64,000 bases of DNA. It comes from Paenibacillus sp. J2TS4. Lineage in GTDB: Bacteria > Bacillota > Bacilli > Paenibacillales > NBRC-103111. The first letter of the stretch is position 1, and every line of letters starts with the position of its first letter. Below the pieces are notes generated by a model, which was given only the letters and a program-made list of their open reading frames with translations, did not search any database and was not told where the DNA came from. The position numbers were made by a program, and so were the translations under genes. This document shows positions 36,780 to 45,144 of the stretch, in pieces. The stretch is from positions 62,001 to 126,000 of the forward strand of contig NZ_BOSH01000007.1 in the NCBI RefSeq assembly GCF_018403245.1, read 5' to 3'.

Positions 36780-38100
36780 TCCTTCCAAGCTGCTTTCTCT
36801 TGGTCTGCAGCATGTGCTGGCCATGTATGCCGGTGCCGTTATCGTCCCGATCATTATCGCCAATCAGTTGGGGCTTACTCCCACTCAACTCTCTTACCTG
36901 ATTTCCATCGATCTGCTTACCTGTGGAGTAGCCACCTTGCTTCAGGTCTGGAAAAACCGTTTCTTTGGAATCGGTCTCCCCGTTGTATTGGGATGTACCT
37001 TTACGGCTGTCGGTCCGATGATTGCCATTGGCTCCCAGTATGGTATTACAGCCATTTATGGTGCCATTATCGCTTCAGGACTGTTTGTCCTTCTGTTCGC
37101 CTCTTTCTTTGGAAAGCTGATTAAGTTTTTCCCTCCGGTCGTTACCGGATCGGTCGTTACTATTATCGGACTTACGCTTATCCCGGTTGCTATCCGGGAT
37201 ATGGGGGGCGGTAAAGAAACGTTTGGCCAAACCGTCAACCTGCTGCTATCCTTTGGGGTGCTTATATTCATTTTGTTGTTAAACCGCTTTGTGACCGGAT
37301 TCTTCCGGGCCATTTCCATTCTTCTCGGTCTGGTCGCCGGAACTATAGTCGGCTGGGCTCTTGGAATGGTTGATTTCTCTGCCGTCTCGGAAGCTGGTTG
37401 GTTCCATATGGTCAAGCCTTTCTATTTCGGCATGCCCACCTTTGAAATTTCCGCTATCATTACAATGATTCTGGTAGCGATCGTCAGCCTGGTAGAATCA
37501 ACGGGGGTTTATCTGGCACTCGGTAAAATTTGTGAAAAAGACTTAAAATCCAAAGACTTTACCGGAGGCTACCGCGCCGAAGGATTGGCTACGATATTGG
37601 GCGGATTATTCAATGCCCTTCCTTATACCGCCTTCTCTCAAAACGTAGGCCTGATTCAATTGACCAAGGTAAAAACCGTAAAGGTCATCATTGCAGCAGG
37701 GGGAATTCTTATCCTGCTTGGGCTGGTACCTAAAGTCGCAGCAGTGACTACCATCATTCCAGTGCCTGTACTCGGCGGAGCGATGCTGGCCATGTTCGGT
37801 ATGGTTGTATCCTCAGGGATCAAATTACTCGGTACGGTCGATCTGAACCGCCAGGAAAATATGCTCATCGTCGCCTGCTCCATTGGAGTAGGACTGGGAG
37901 TAACGGTTGCCCCCGACCTGTTCTCCAGCCTGCCTGCCGGCCTGCAAATTTTGACGAGCAATGGCATTGTGGCAGGGAGCTTTACGGCCATGATTCTGAA
38001 CGGCCTCTTTAATATGGGCCGCAGCAGACAAGCTGCAGCAAGTCCTTCGGGCGATCCAACTCCTTCCGGACAAGCTGCGTCTGAACCAACTGCCCCTTGA
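36766..38100 (+). CDS. pbuX: Xanthine permease
   Basis: The 444-residue NCS2-family transporter has about 12-14 hydrophobic segments. It carries the family motif LVESTGVYLALGKI and the substrate-site segment GLFNALPYTAFSQNVGLIQLTKV. It begins inside the xpt frame, at ATG 36766 or 36772, with GAGGAG upstream. It imports xanthine for Xpt under the same riboswitch. The last 25 residues form a hydrophilic Pro/Ser/Ala tail. Confidence 0.95.
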   Translation: MVMRNPSKLLSLGLQHVLAMYAGAVIVPIIIANQLGLTPTQLSYLISIDLLTCGVATLLQVWKNRFFGIGLPVVLGCTFTAVGPMIAIGSQYGITAIYGAIIASGLFVLLFASFFGKLIKFFPPVVTGSVVTIIGLTLIPVAIRDMGGGKETFGQTVNLLLSFGVLIFILLLNRFVTGFFRAISILLGLVAGTIVGWALGMVDFSAVSEAGWFHMVKPFYFGMPTFEISAIITMILVAIVSLVESTGVYLALGKICEKDLKSKDFTGGYRAEGLATILGGLFNALPYTAFSQNVGLIQLTKVKTVKVIIAAGGILILLGLVPKVAAVTTIIPVPVLGGAMLAMFGMVVSSGIKLLGTVDLNRQENMLIVACSIGVGLGVTVAPDLFSSLPAGLQILTSNGIVAGSFTAMILNGLFNMGRSRQAAASPSGDPTPSGQAASEPTAP

Positions 38101-38423
38101 ATGGGGGCGTATAGAGTCTCTTAATCGGGGAGATATTTTTCCCGCCGATCCCCAATGGGGTACAACGGCTTGGGAACTGATCAGCTATAAAGCCGAGCAA
38201 GAGCCCTCCGAGGAAGAAAAGCATGCGCATGAAGCCCCGAGAGCTCATCAGGATCGCGGAGATAAATAGCCTTATAATATCGGCGGAATGTAAACATTTA
38301 CCATGTTTCGCTCTCCGATCGATGGTTTATATATGTTTTATGGCCACACCTGGGACCAAAAAGGGACTAAAAACATATCGGTCTGTGTATGCTGTATAAA
38401 TCGGACAATTGGAGGGATGGGAT
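38101..38423. other. Non-coding gap after pbuX
   Basis: No supported gene, terminator with a T-run or repeat was found here. The GC-rich part 38125-38260 reads open on the minus strand but shows no protein character. Confidence 0.5.
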
Positions 38424-38603
38424 ATGGCAGCGAAGGGGAACAACGAAGTGAAGCAAAGCCTGGCTGAGCTGACCCGAATCTACAAACCGAAAGATCCTGT
38501 TAAATTTGTGAAAACCTTTATTCGTAAATACAGAGTCTCCGGAGGCTATGAGGAAGAATTGACCAGCCTGGTCAGAATGGAGCTTAACAAAATAAACTGT
38601 TGA
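38424..38603 (+). CDS. Small hypothetical protein (59 aa)
   Basis: From ATG 38424, with GGAGGG seven bases before it, the frame gives a basic 59-residue protein, MAAKGNNEVKQSLAELTRIY and onward, with two probable helices. A good terminator follows at 38611-38635. These flanking signals support a real gene. No family or function is recognised. Confidence 0.7.
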   Translation: MAAKGNNEVKQSLAELTRIYKPKDPVKFVKTFIRKYRVSGGYEEELTSLVRMELNKINC

Positions 38604-38610
38604 AAATCTT

Positions 38611-38636
38611 CCCCGGCCGCGAATGCCGGGGCTTTT
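38611..38636 (+). terminator. Terminator of the 59-aa gene
   Basis: CCCCGGC (38611-38617) pairs with GCCGGGG (38625-38631) and is followed by CTTTTCC. Confidence 0.75.
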
Positions 38637-38729
38637 CCGTCATTTGATTCCTCTCTCGCCAAGAAAGGAACATTTGATAAATGGTCTGTTCAGGTGATAA
38701 TCCAAATTTGAACTATGCTTTTTACTCGT

Positions 38730-39233
38730 TTATGTTGTCGAAGAGGCCGCATGATTATTGCGCTTTTGTATATTGTGGACACCCATAACAACAGCGATCC
38801 ATTCCGCCGTCGGAAGCTTGCCCGAATTTTCCACCCGGTAAGCCCCAGAAGAGAACATGCCGCTCACTCTCTCGAATGAAGCCGCGGGCGCCTCCAGTTC
38901 GTCGTGAATCTCGTAATTTCTTGAGAAGGCAGGAGAAGTGATGATATAGGTTTTGGCTGAGGTTTCATAGACGAACCTTTTGTTCCACAAACTCATTTTC
39001 ATTCTCACCGTCCCCCTCTCCTCCCCATTGGGTCCGGACACGGTCCATCGGTTGGAAAAAAAGCGGAATCCGCCGGTCACTTGTAATCTGCCGTCTTGAT
39101 CGAGCACGCGAACACTGGATGTGAAGGCACTCTGCAAATCCAGTAGTCCTACCACTTGCCCCTCTGCATCGGTAATCTCCGTCTCCCCTGCCGACATAAA
39201 GTTGTCCCGAATGAAAACCGTCTTGTTCTCCAT
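38730..39233 (-). CDS. LURP-one/Tubby C-like protein
   Basis: The 167-residue protein resembles YxjI/LOR-type proteins. It is a short beta-rich barrel sequence with repeated strands (FIRDNFMSAGETEITDAEGQVVGLLDL, GGFRFFSNRWTVSG, RFVYETSAKTYIITS) and a final hydrophobic helix (EWIAVVMGVHNIQKRNN). In related proteins this helix fills the barrel. Function in bacteria is unknown; membrane-lipid tethering has been proposed for Tubby relatives. ATG 39233 has no strong ribosome site visible. It appears monocistronic. Confidence 0.7.
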   Translation of the reverse strand: MENKTVFIRDNFMSAGETEITDAEGQVVGLLDLQSAFTSSVRVLDQDGRLQVTGGFRFFSNRWTVSGPNGEERGTVRMKMSLWNKRFVYETSAKTYIITSPAFSRNYEIHDELEAPAASFERVSGMFSSGAYRVENSGKLPTAEWIAVVMGVHNIQKRNNHAASSTT

Positions 39234-39429
39234 AATGTACCCCCTTCACGCTCCCAAAGAGTCACTCTGTTAACTGACCCGGCTGCCACTTACCGTTAAC
39301 AGCCAGATAGATTCTTCAGTCTCGCCAAATTGCAATATTTGATATAAGTTTATACGATGAGAAAGCTAAAACGTTTCTTTCTTGTATAATTTTCGAGCTC
39401 ATCGACCGATAATTCCCCCTATCCGGATT

Positions 39430-41421
39430 CTATTGCCCCAAGCTTAAATGTTCCCCCTGCTTCTTAAACCATAACTCGGCTAATGAAGCACACGCCGCCC
39501 CATTGCCCCAATCAAAAATCGTGAACTCTCCAACGATCTGCTCACTGTCGGGACCGTGATGCACATTTTCCATCGAGAAGCCATATTCCTTTGCTCCAAA
39601 ATGAGGAAATCGGTTTTCGTAAAGCTTTTTCACCACAGGATTTTCAGGGCAATACATCATGTAAAAGGAAGCCCGCATCGCCCACAAACCCCGCGCTCTG
39701 TACTGTTCTTTGCCGGTGATTTTGTAGTAATCGTAATAAGTCAGCGCGAACAGGCTTTGCCTGGCGTCGTTCCATTCATCATCGGAGGTCATGACGCCGA
39801 AACCGCCCAGAGTCGGAACGGTCATATACGGGGGATCCCAGACGGCCTGATACAAAGAAAGCTCACCCAACACCGCCTCCCCTTCCTCGAGATACGAACA
39901 GCTTCCCGTGGCCCAATACAGCTCCTTGAAAGCTTCAGCCGTCCAATAGATAGAGAAGGAGCACTGATTATACAGCCCGCTTCTTGGGTCTCTCACTCCA
40001 GGCTGCTTGCCTTCCCATGGCGCAGAACAGGACCAGTACGTTTCAAAATCCTCCCATCTTCCGAACGGGATAATCTCTCTCTTTATAAATGCCATCGCTC
40101 TCTCCGCAGCCTGCAGATAGGCGGCTTCACCGGTTATTCTAAATAATCGCGCCAGCAGCAAAATATGCATCGATGTCTCTGGACTGGTCATCAGATACGG
40201 AGAAGCTTCCCCGCTGTCTATGTGAACCCAGGCTGGAAAGCTTCCGTCCTGCTCCTGCAGTTGAAGAAGCCTTGTTACATATTTTAGCGTATACTCAAGA
40301 AGGCGCTCGTCCTTCTCCAAATCCCCGTACCATTTCAACATCCAATAGCAGGTCCAGGACATATCCAGCAAATGAGCGTAGGATTCATGCCCGGGAGGTC
40401 GCCGGTTGGAGAAACCCCATTTTCCCTGCTCCCACTGCAGCTTATCATCGGCACAATAAACATTCGGAAACAGACCGTCATACTGCGGGGCGGATAAAGC
40501 AAAGGCTTTGGCCAATGCCGACTTGTCCACCATCTCCTGAGATCGCCACCGCTCCCCCCACAAGCGATAGCCGTAAGCGCTTCTCAGACTGCAGAACCAG
40601 GCCTGGTTCCAGAGACTTTTCGTTTCTCGCCAATGGTTCTCCAGACCGCCGCCCGGCGATTGCGCGGCCCGGACAATGAACACGCATCCGCCTACCGGCT
40701 CGCCATTCAACATAAACGATTGCCAGACAATGCTTCCCCACCGGTTAAAAGCCCAATCGTAGGTGTATGCAGCATACTTTTCCATTCCGGCTAAAAAGTT
40801 TTCCTCTCCCGACGCTGATTCCAACTCGACGAGCATACGCGGTTTGGCAAACCTTTCCCACATGAAGTCGGCCACCGGAGCCAGATTTCGCTTCCCTTTA
40901 ACCTCCTGCCATTCCACCAAATATAAGCGAAACAATCGCTGACCGGGCTCTATTCTAAAGGGTTCTTGTGTCCTTCGATGATACACGTGTTCTATTTTCA
41001 CATAGTGTCCTAGCTCGTAATACAGGGTGCGGTCCAGCTCCACATAATCCATCCTATGAGGAACGTGCCTTTCTCTCTCTATTTCGTCCAGATCTGGAAT
41101 AAGAGCGAGCATTTTGCTTCCATTGACAAAAACAAGCGCCGGAGAACGAAACACCATGTCCCCGATCACTAAATCCTCTTCCGGAGCTAGATGAGGCTTC
41201 CAGACACATTCAATATGCGGGTCGGTCAGCGTCATTTCTACTCCCGCCCGATCTATGGTGACAGCCGATCCATTCCGAATCAACTCTACAGATGCTACTC
41301 TGACTCCGGCCCCCTCTATGGCAGGCCCCTTCTCTTTCGCGTTTACTATAAGCTCATACCCATCCGGCCAATCCTTGACCTTAATCCAGGACCAAAGCCA
41401 TTCAGGAAATAATTCATTCAT
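39430..41421 (-). CDS. Uncharacterised glycosidase-like protein (alpha/alpha-barrel type)
   Basis: The 663-residue protein has a beta-rich N-terminal third (to about 230) and a helical C-terminal region with repeated Trp/Tyr-rich hairpins (DMSWTCYWMLKWYGDL, RLLQLQEQDGSFPAWV, MHILLLARLFRITGEAAYLQAAERAMAFI). This pattern is typical of six-hairpin glycosidases. No signal peptide is seen, so it would act inside the cell on imported sugars. I chose ATG 41421; the longer frame begins at GTG 41460, and neither has an ideal ribosome site. It is divergent from an AraC regulator at 41644, its probable controller. The family number and substrate cannot be given. Confidence 0.65.
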   Translation of the reverse strand: MNELFPEWLWSWIKVKDWPDGYELIVNAKEKGPAIEGAGVRVASVELIRNGSAVTIDRAGVEMTLTDPHIECVWKPHLAPEEDLVIGDMVFRSPALVFVNGSKMLALIPDLDEIERERHVPHRMDYVELDRTLYYELGHYVKIEHVYHRRTQEPFRIEPGQRLFRLYLVEWQEVKGKRNLAPVADFMWERFAKPRMLVELESASGEENFLAGMEKYAAYTYDWAFNRWGSIVWQSFMLNGEPVGGCVFIVRAAQSPGGGLENHWRETKSLWNQAWFCSLRSAYGYRLWGERWRSQEMVDKSALAKAFALSAPQYDGLFPNVYCADDKLQWEQGKWGFSNRRPPGHESYAHLLDMSWTCYWMLKWYGDLEKDERLLEYTLKYVTRLLQLQEQDGSFPAWVHIDSGEASPYLMTSPETSMHILLLARLFRITGEAAYLQAAERAMAFIKREIIPFGRWEDFETYWSCSAPWEGKQPGVRDPRSGLYNQCSFSIYWTAEAFKELYWATGSCSYLEEGEAVLGELSLYQAVWDPPYMTVPTLGGFGVMTSDDEWNDARQSLFALTYYDYYKITGKEQYRARGLWAMRASFYMMYCPENPVVKKLYENRFPHFGAKEYGFSMENVHHGPDSEQIVGEFTIFDWGNGAACASLAELWFKKQGEHLSLGQ

Positions 41422-41643
41422 CTTTTTCTGCCGCCCTTCGTTCCACATCGGTTGCTTCACTTGGATTATCTTTACATTGGTTCTCTTCGCATCGATTTTG
41501 TTCAGAATTCCTTCTCTTTCATCATAACTCCCTCGGGATTCTGAGGTATTTATCCAGAAGCGTTAATCATTTAACGCATATTGCTAATTTGGAGCCCGTC
41601 CCCTACAATAATTTTAATCAGCAAAAACGGGAGGGGGTTCTCC

Positions 41644-42516
41644 ATGGATTTGAACGCCTTATCACCTTATATCCGGGTGGCCTTAGATAACATCATCATC
41701 CCATCTTGGAAAGTCAAGGAGAGGGATCTCTTCGATTATGAGCTGCTGTATGTTAAGGAAGGAGAAGCCAGAGTAACGGTTCTGGATCAAGTTTACGATG
41801 GTCAACCAGGCGATATTTTTCTGTTTAAACCAAAACAAAAACACTCCATTACCGTGAAAGGCAGCATACCCCTCCGTCAGCCGCATATCCACTTTGATTT
41901 GTTTTATCGGCCAGACAGTCCAGAGGTCAAGGTTTCTTTTAAACCTATTGAAGAAATGTCTCCGCTAGAGCGCTCTTGGTTTCGTGAAGACGATTGTTCT
42001 ATGCCCCCTTTTGATCTGCCCAATCATTTCCGGCTGCGGAATCCGCTTGTTTTCGAGAAACTGCTGCTCGATCTCATCCGCGAATTTAATATGGGACTAC
42101 CCTTCAGCCAAGCTTCCGTCAAAGGGTTATTCATCCAGCTTTGGATTTACCTGCTGAGAGAACATCATTGGAATCAGAACAGTCATATCCATTCCAATTG
42201 GGAGCAATTGACCAAGGTTAAGCAATTTTTGAACCATCATTTCAATGAAGAGGTGAATGTGGAGAAGCTGGCGGAAATGGCAAACCTGAGTAATCATCAT
42301 TTTATTCGTCTATTCAAAAAAGCCTTCGGAAGCTCCCCTATCAAATATCACCAGATAGTGCGGATAGAGAAAGCGAAGGAAATGATCCAATTTACCTCTA
42401 CCCCGTTAACCGAAATAGCAGAAGAGGTCGGATTTCAAAGCATTCATGCATTTAGCCGGGCATTCAAGCAATTGGAAGGAGTCCCCCCTTCCTTTTACCG
42501 CAGTAAGAAACTTTAA
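41644..42516 (+). CDS. AraC-family transcriptional regulator
   Basis: The 290-residue protein has an N-terminal cupin-like ligand domain (ELLYVKEGEARVTVLDQVYDGQPGDIFLFKPKQKHSI, about 35-75) and a C-terminal AraC domain. The two helix-turn-helix parts are VEKLAEMANLSNHHFIRLFKKAFG and LTEIAEEVGFQSIHAFSRAFKQLEG. ATG 41644 is preceded by GGGAGGGGG at six bases. It is divergent from the glycosidase-like gene at 39430-41421 and probably regulates it in response to a sugar. Confidence 0.92.
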   Translation: MDLNALSPYIRVALDNIIIPSWKVKERDLFDYELLYVKEGEARVTVLDQVYDGQPGDIFLFKPKQKHSITVKGSIPLRQPHIHFDLFYRPDSPEVKVSFKPIEEMSPLERSWFREDDCSMPPFDLPNHFRLRNPLVFEKLLLDLIREFNMGLPFSQASVKGLFIQLWIYLLREHHWNQNSHIHSNWEQLTKVKQFLNHHFNEEVNVEKLAEMANLSNHHFIRLFKKAFGSSPIKYHQIVRIEKAKEMIQFTSTPLTEIAEEVGFQSIHAFSRAFKQLEGVPPSFYRSKKL

Positions 42517-42524
42517 TGACATTC

Positions 42525-43070
42525 CCAATATCCCTCTTACTCAGTTCACTCTCCGTTCTTGGCCGGGCCAGTTTCCCTTTCATCCAGAACCTTGTGAGCG
42601 TTATCCCTTTCACTCAGTTCCTTCTCAGCCGGGCCAATTCCCTTTATCCATGCCTTTTGACCGCTATCCCTTTCACTCAGTTCACTCTCCGTTTGGCCGG
42701 GCCATTTTCACTTTTCCAGAACCTTGTGACCGTTATCCCTTTCACTCAGTTCCTTCTCAGCCGGGCCAATCTCCCTTATCCATGCCTTTTGACCGCTATC
42801 CCTTTCACCAGTTCCTTCCAGTCCGGGCAATCCCCTTATCCATGCCTTTCGACCGCTATCCCTTTCACTCAGTTCCTTCTCAGCCGGGGCAATCCCCTTA
42901 TCCATGCCTTTCGACCGCTATCCCTTTCACCAGTTCCTTCCAGTCCGGGCAATCTCCCTTATCCATGCCTTTCGACCGCTATCCCTTTCACCAGTTCCTT
43001 CTCAGTCCGGGCAATCCCCTTATCCATGCCTTTCGACCGCTATCCCTTTCACTCAGAGCCTCGTTCCTTC
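42525..43070. repeat. Minisatellite: about nine copies of a 57-71 base unit
   Basis: TATCCCTTTCAC or close variants recur near 42526, 42602, 42664, 42735, 42798, 42855, 42918, 42979 and 43040. Each is followed by CAGTTCCTTC, a CCGGG core, AATCCCC or AATCTCC, and CTTATCCATGCC. The last five units are the most alike, with about 61-base spacing. Unit lengths are not multiples of three and all frames stay open by composition, so it is not protein coding. It lies between the AraC gene and the IS1595-like gene. Confidence 0.9.
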
Positions 43071-43209
43071 TTTCGACTATGTCAGAAGATCGATGTTCCT
43101 CTCATAGTTAGATATTTAATATACTTTTTAATGGTTTTTATAAGTTTCTTCTCTCAAAGCGCTCGAAAGCTCGTTTAACTTGCCTTAAAACATAGACAAA
43201 TAAGAAAGC

Positions 43210-43257
43210 TTGAAATAAGAACGTATGTTTGGTATGATAAATGAAAACGCACGTTCT
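43210..43257 (+). promoter_or_regulatory. Promoter with LexA-like box and flanking inverted repeat
   Basis: TTGAAA (43210-43215), a 17-base spacer and TATGAT (43233-43238) form a good promoter. The spacer holds AGAACGTATGTTTG (43218-43231), a full match to the GAACRNRYGTTY core of the Bacillus LexA site. AGAACGT (43218-43224) is also repeated inverted as ACGTTCT at 43251-43257, around the start point. Confidence 0.55.
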
Positions 43258-43272
43258 TTGAGGGTGAATGCA

Positions 43273-44391
43273 ATGGCTCTATTAGGTTCCAATATTTCGG
43301 ATGTAAGGCTGGCTGAGAATTTCAGTTCAGGCCTGCAAGGAAAATCGGGCAGATCTACCAATTCAAGTTTGCACAGGAAATCAGATGCGACTTTCAGTTC
43401 AAAATTGCATAGAAAGTTAGATTGGAGTTCCGGTTTAGATTCTCATCGAAAGCAAGACTGGAATACGGGTATCAGTAAAGTCTTGCATTTACATTCAGAT
43501 GTAAAGTTAAATTTTGAGTTGAATGGCATTTTCAAATGGAACGAACAATCTTTGCGTTTAGAGGAAAAAGCCTTTCGGAATCGTTTTAAGACAGAGGAAG
43601 ACTGTGCACAGTTCATCTATCAAGCGAAATGGCCTAACGGCTTTTCCTGCCCTCGTTGTGAGCATAAGCAGGCCTACGTCATTCGTTCCCGCCGGCTTCC
43701 ACTCTATGAATGCCGCAGTTGCCGGCACCAGACCTCTCTGATCGCTGGGACCGTAATGGAAGGAAGCCGCACTTCGCTATGTAAATGGTTTCTTGCCTTT
43801 CATCTGGTATCGCATGCCGATCGAGGCACGAATGCCGTTCAGTTAAGCTCACTCCTCCATGTCACTTATAAAACAGCGTGGTTGATTCTTCACAAAATTC
43901 GTCAAGCTTTAGCTCAGGCCGATAACAGGCGGCCCCTAACCGGTATGATAAAGGGAGGAATGGCCTTCTACCGTCCATTCCATAACGCTACTTCGCTCTT
44001 AGACCTTTACCCGGAGCAGATGCCTGTGTTCGTCGCTGCTTCCCTAGGTAAAGGAACTGAACCTTACCAAATTAAAATAAAAACCATTCACCCACAAAAT
44101 ATTCAGCATGGCTCAATCCTACCGGCCGCATGTCAGCAATTCACCGAGCAGCACATTAGCTCAGATGCAGAGGAAGTAAAGATTGAGACAAGACTTTTTC
44201 GTCATCACCGTATTCCTTCCCTGCGAAAGTATGTCCGCAAAGCGAGATCGTGGATAAACCGAACATTTAACGGGATCGGACCGAAATATTTACAGTACTA
44301 CCTTGATGAATTCTGTTTCCGTCTAAATTTACAATTGCAAAACAGACCCATATTCGATCCCCTGGCCAATGTCTTATGCGGGCCTTTGTGA
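43273..44391 (+). CDS. IS1595-like (ISXO2) transposase-related protein, probably catalytically dead
   Basis: From ATG 43273 (GAGGGTGA upstream, inside the transcript of the 43210 promoter) the protein has 372 residues. About 95 N-terminal residues carry loose repeats (SSLHRKSD, SKLHRKLD, SHRKQD) not usual for the family. Then come the IS1595 zinc ribbon (CPRC, CRSC) and the helical core through NGIGPKYLQYYLDEFCFRLN. Where active ISXO2 proteins have a VEVDE-type acidic motif, this one reads PLTGMIKGGMAFYR, so a catalytic acid appears missing. No terminal inverted repeats were found. A domesticated or dead transposase is likely. Another in-frame ATG at 43225 lies before the start point. Confidence 0.8.
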   Translation: MALLGSNISDVRLAENFSSGLQGKSGRSTNSSLHRKSDATFSSKLHRKLDWSSGLDSHRKQDWNTGISKVLHLHSDVKLNFELNGIFKWNEQSLRLEEKAFRNRFKTEEDCAQFIYQAKWPNGFSCPRCEHKQAYVIRSRRLPLYECRSCRHQTSLIAGTVMEGSRTSLCKWFLAFHLVSHADRGTNAVQLSSLLHVTYKTAWLILHKIRQALAQADNRRPLTGMIKGGMAFYRPFHNATSLLDLYPEQMPVFVAASLGKGTEPYQIKIKTIHPQNIQHGSILPAACQQFTEQHISSDAEEVKIETRLFRHHRIPSLRKYVRKARSWINRTFNGIGPKYLQYYLDEFCFRLNLQLQNRPIFDPLANVLCGPL

Positions 44392-44913
44392 GCGAAGCCC
44401 AGAAACCTTTACAAGTCTTTCGTTACTTCACGTGACTCTCTATCCAGTGATGTTTTTTGTCGTTGTTGCAGGTGATTTTTCGATCGCCGGCTTTGTATTG
44501 TAGTTTTGAAATGCCAGTTTTGTGTTAGATTTCTTCAAATTTTATTTAAATTTATACCTAATGGTATGGTTGTGGTACAAATCAGAAGAGGAGAATTGAA
44601 CTCAATTGGTAGGGATGACGTGAAGTAATCTATTTTTCTGAGCTAAGGGGATAACAGTCAGAAGCTCGCGAAAAGCAATATATATACCGAAGTATCGGCA
44701 ATAAATGTGAAGGTTTGGCAAAGCGAGTTAAAGATTTTAGCAAGGTTTGCTCCAAGATTTGAATAAGACTTAGCTAAGGTCTGGACAATGTTTAATAAGA
44801 TATGGGCTAAGATGTGGGCAGGGTATGGACAAAATAACGAAAGTTGGACCAAGGAGATGTGACTTAATAAATTGCTCAAAAAAGGAGAGGTATTAATTTT
44901 AAATTTAGAGCAA
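44392..44913. other. Non-coding gap after the IS1595-like gene
   Basis: No supported gene. The part 44700-44850 is purine-rich on the plus strand with loosely repeated TTAGCAAGG, TTAGCTAAGG, GGGCTAAGA and TGGACAA words. It reads open on the minus strand for 73 codons without protein-like character. Confidence 0.5.
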
Positions 44914-44954
44914 CAAAAAACTGACGCCTACAGCTGGAAGCTGAGTAGGCGCCA
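44914..44954 (-). terminator. Terminator of the DUF4855 gene (minus strand)
   Basis: TGACGCCTAC (44922-44931) pairs with GTAGGCGCCA (44945-44954), with AGCT/AGCT inside. On the minus strand it is followed by TTTTTTG. Confidence 0.85.
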
Positions 44955-45144
44955 TTCGTTAATAGATATCCCTATTGAAAGTTCATGTTCATATTTAGTT
45001 GTTTCCTTTTGTTGTATGGTCGTACGTGTATGAGCATTTTATTCCTAATTCAGCTTTTTAAGTTAAATCCGTGCTATGGTCATTCGTATTACCAAAGTCG
45101 ATTGTTGCAATCCAGTCGCTTTTATTATCGTTATGAAGGAAACG

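Noticed and set aside
42446..43178. Two long frames of 220 codons with repeated Pro/Ser/Phe words
   Set aside because: They arise from the 61-bp minisatellite; unit length varies out of frame, and three frames are equally open.
44658..44879. 73-codon minus-strand frame rich in Leu, Ile and Ser
   Set aside because: Derived from a loosely repetitive purine-rich stretch; no ribosome site.
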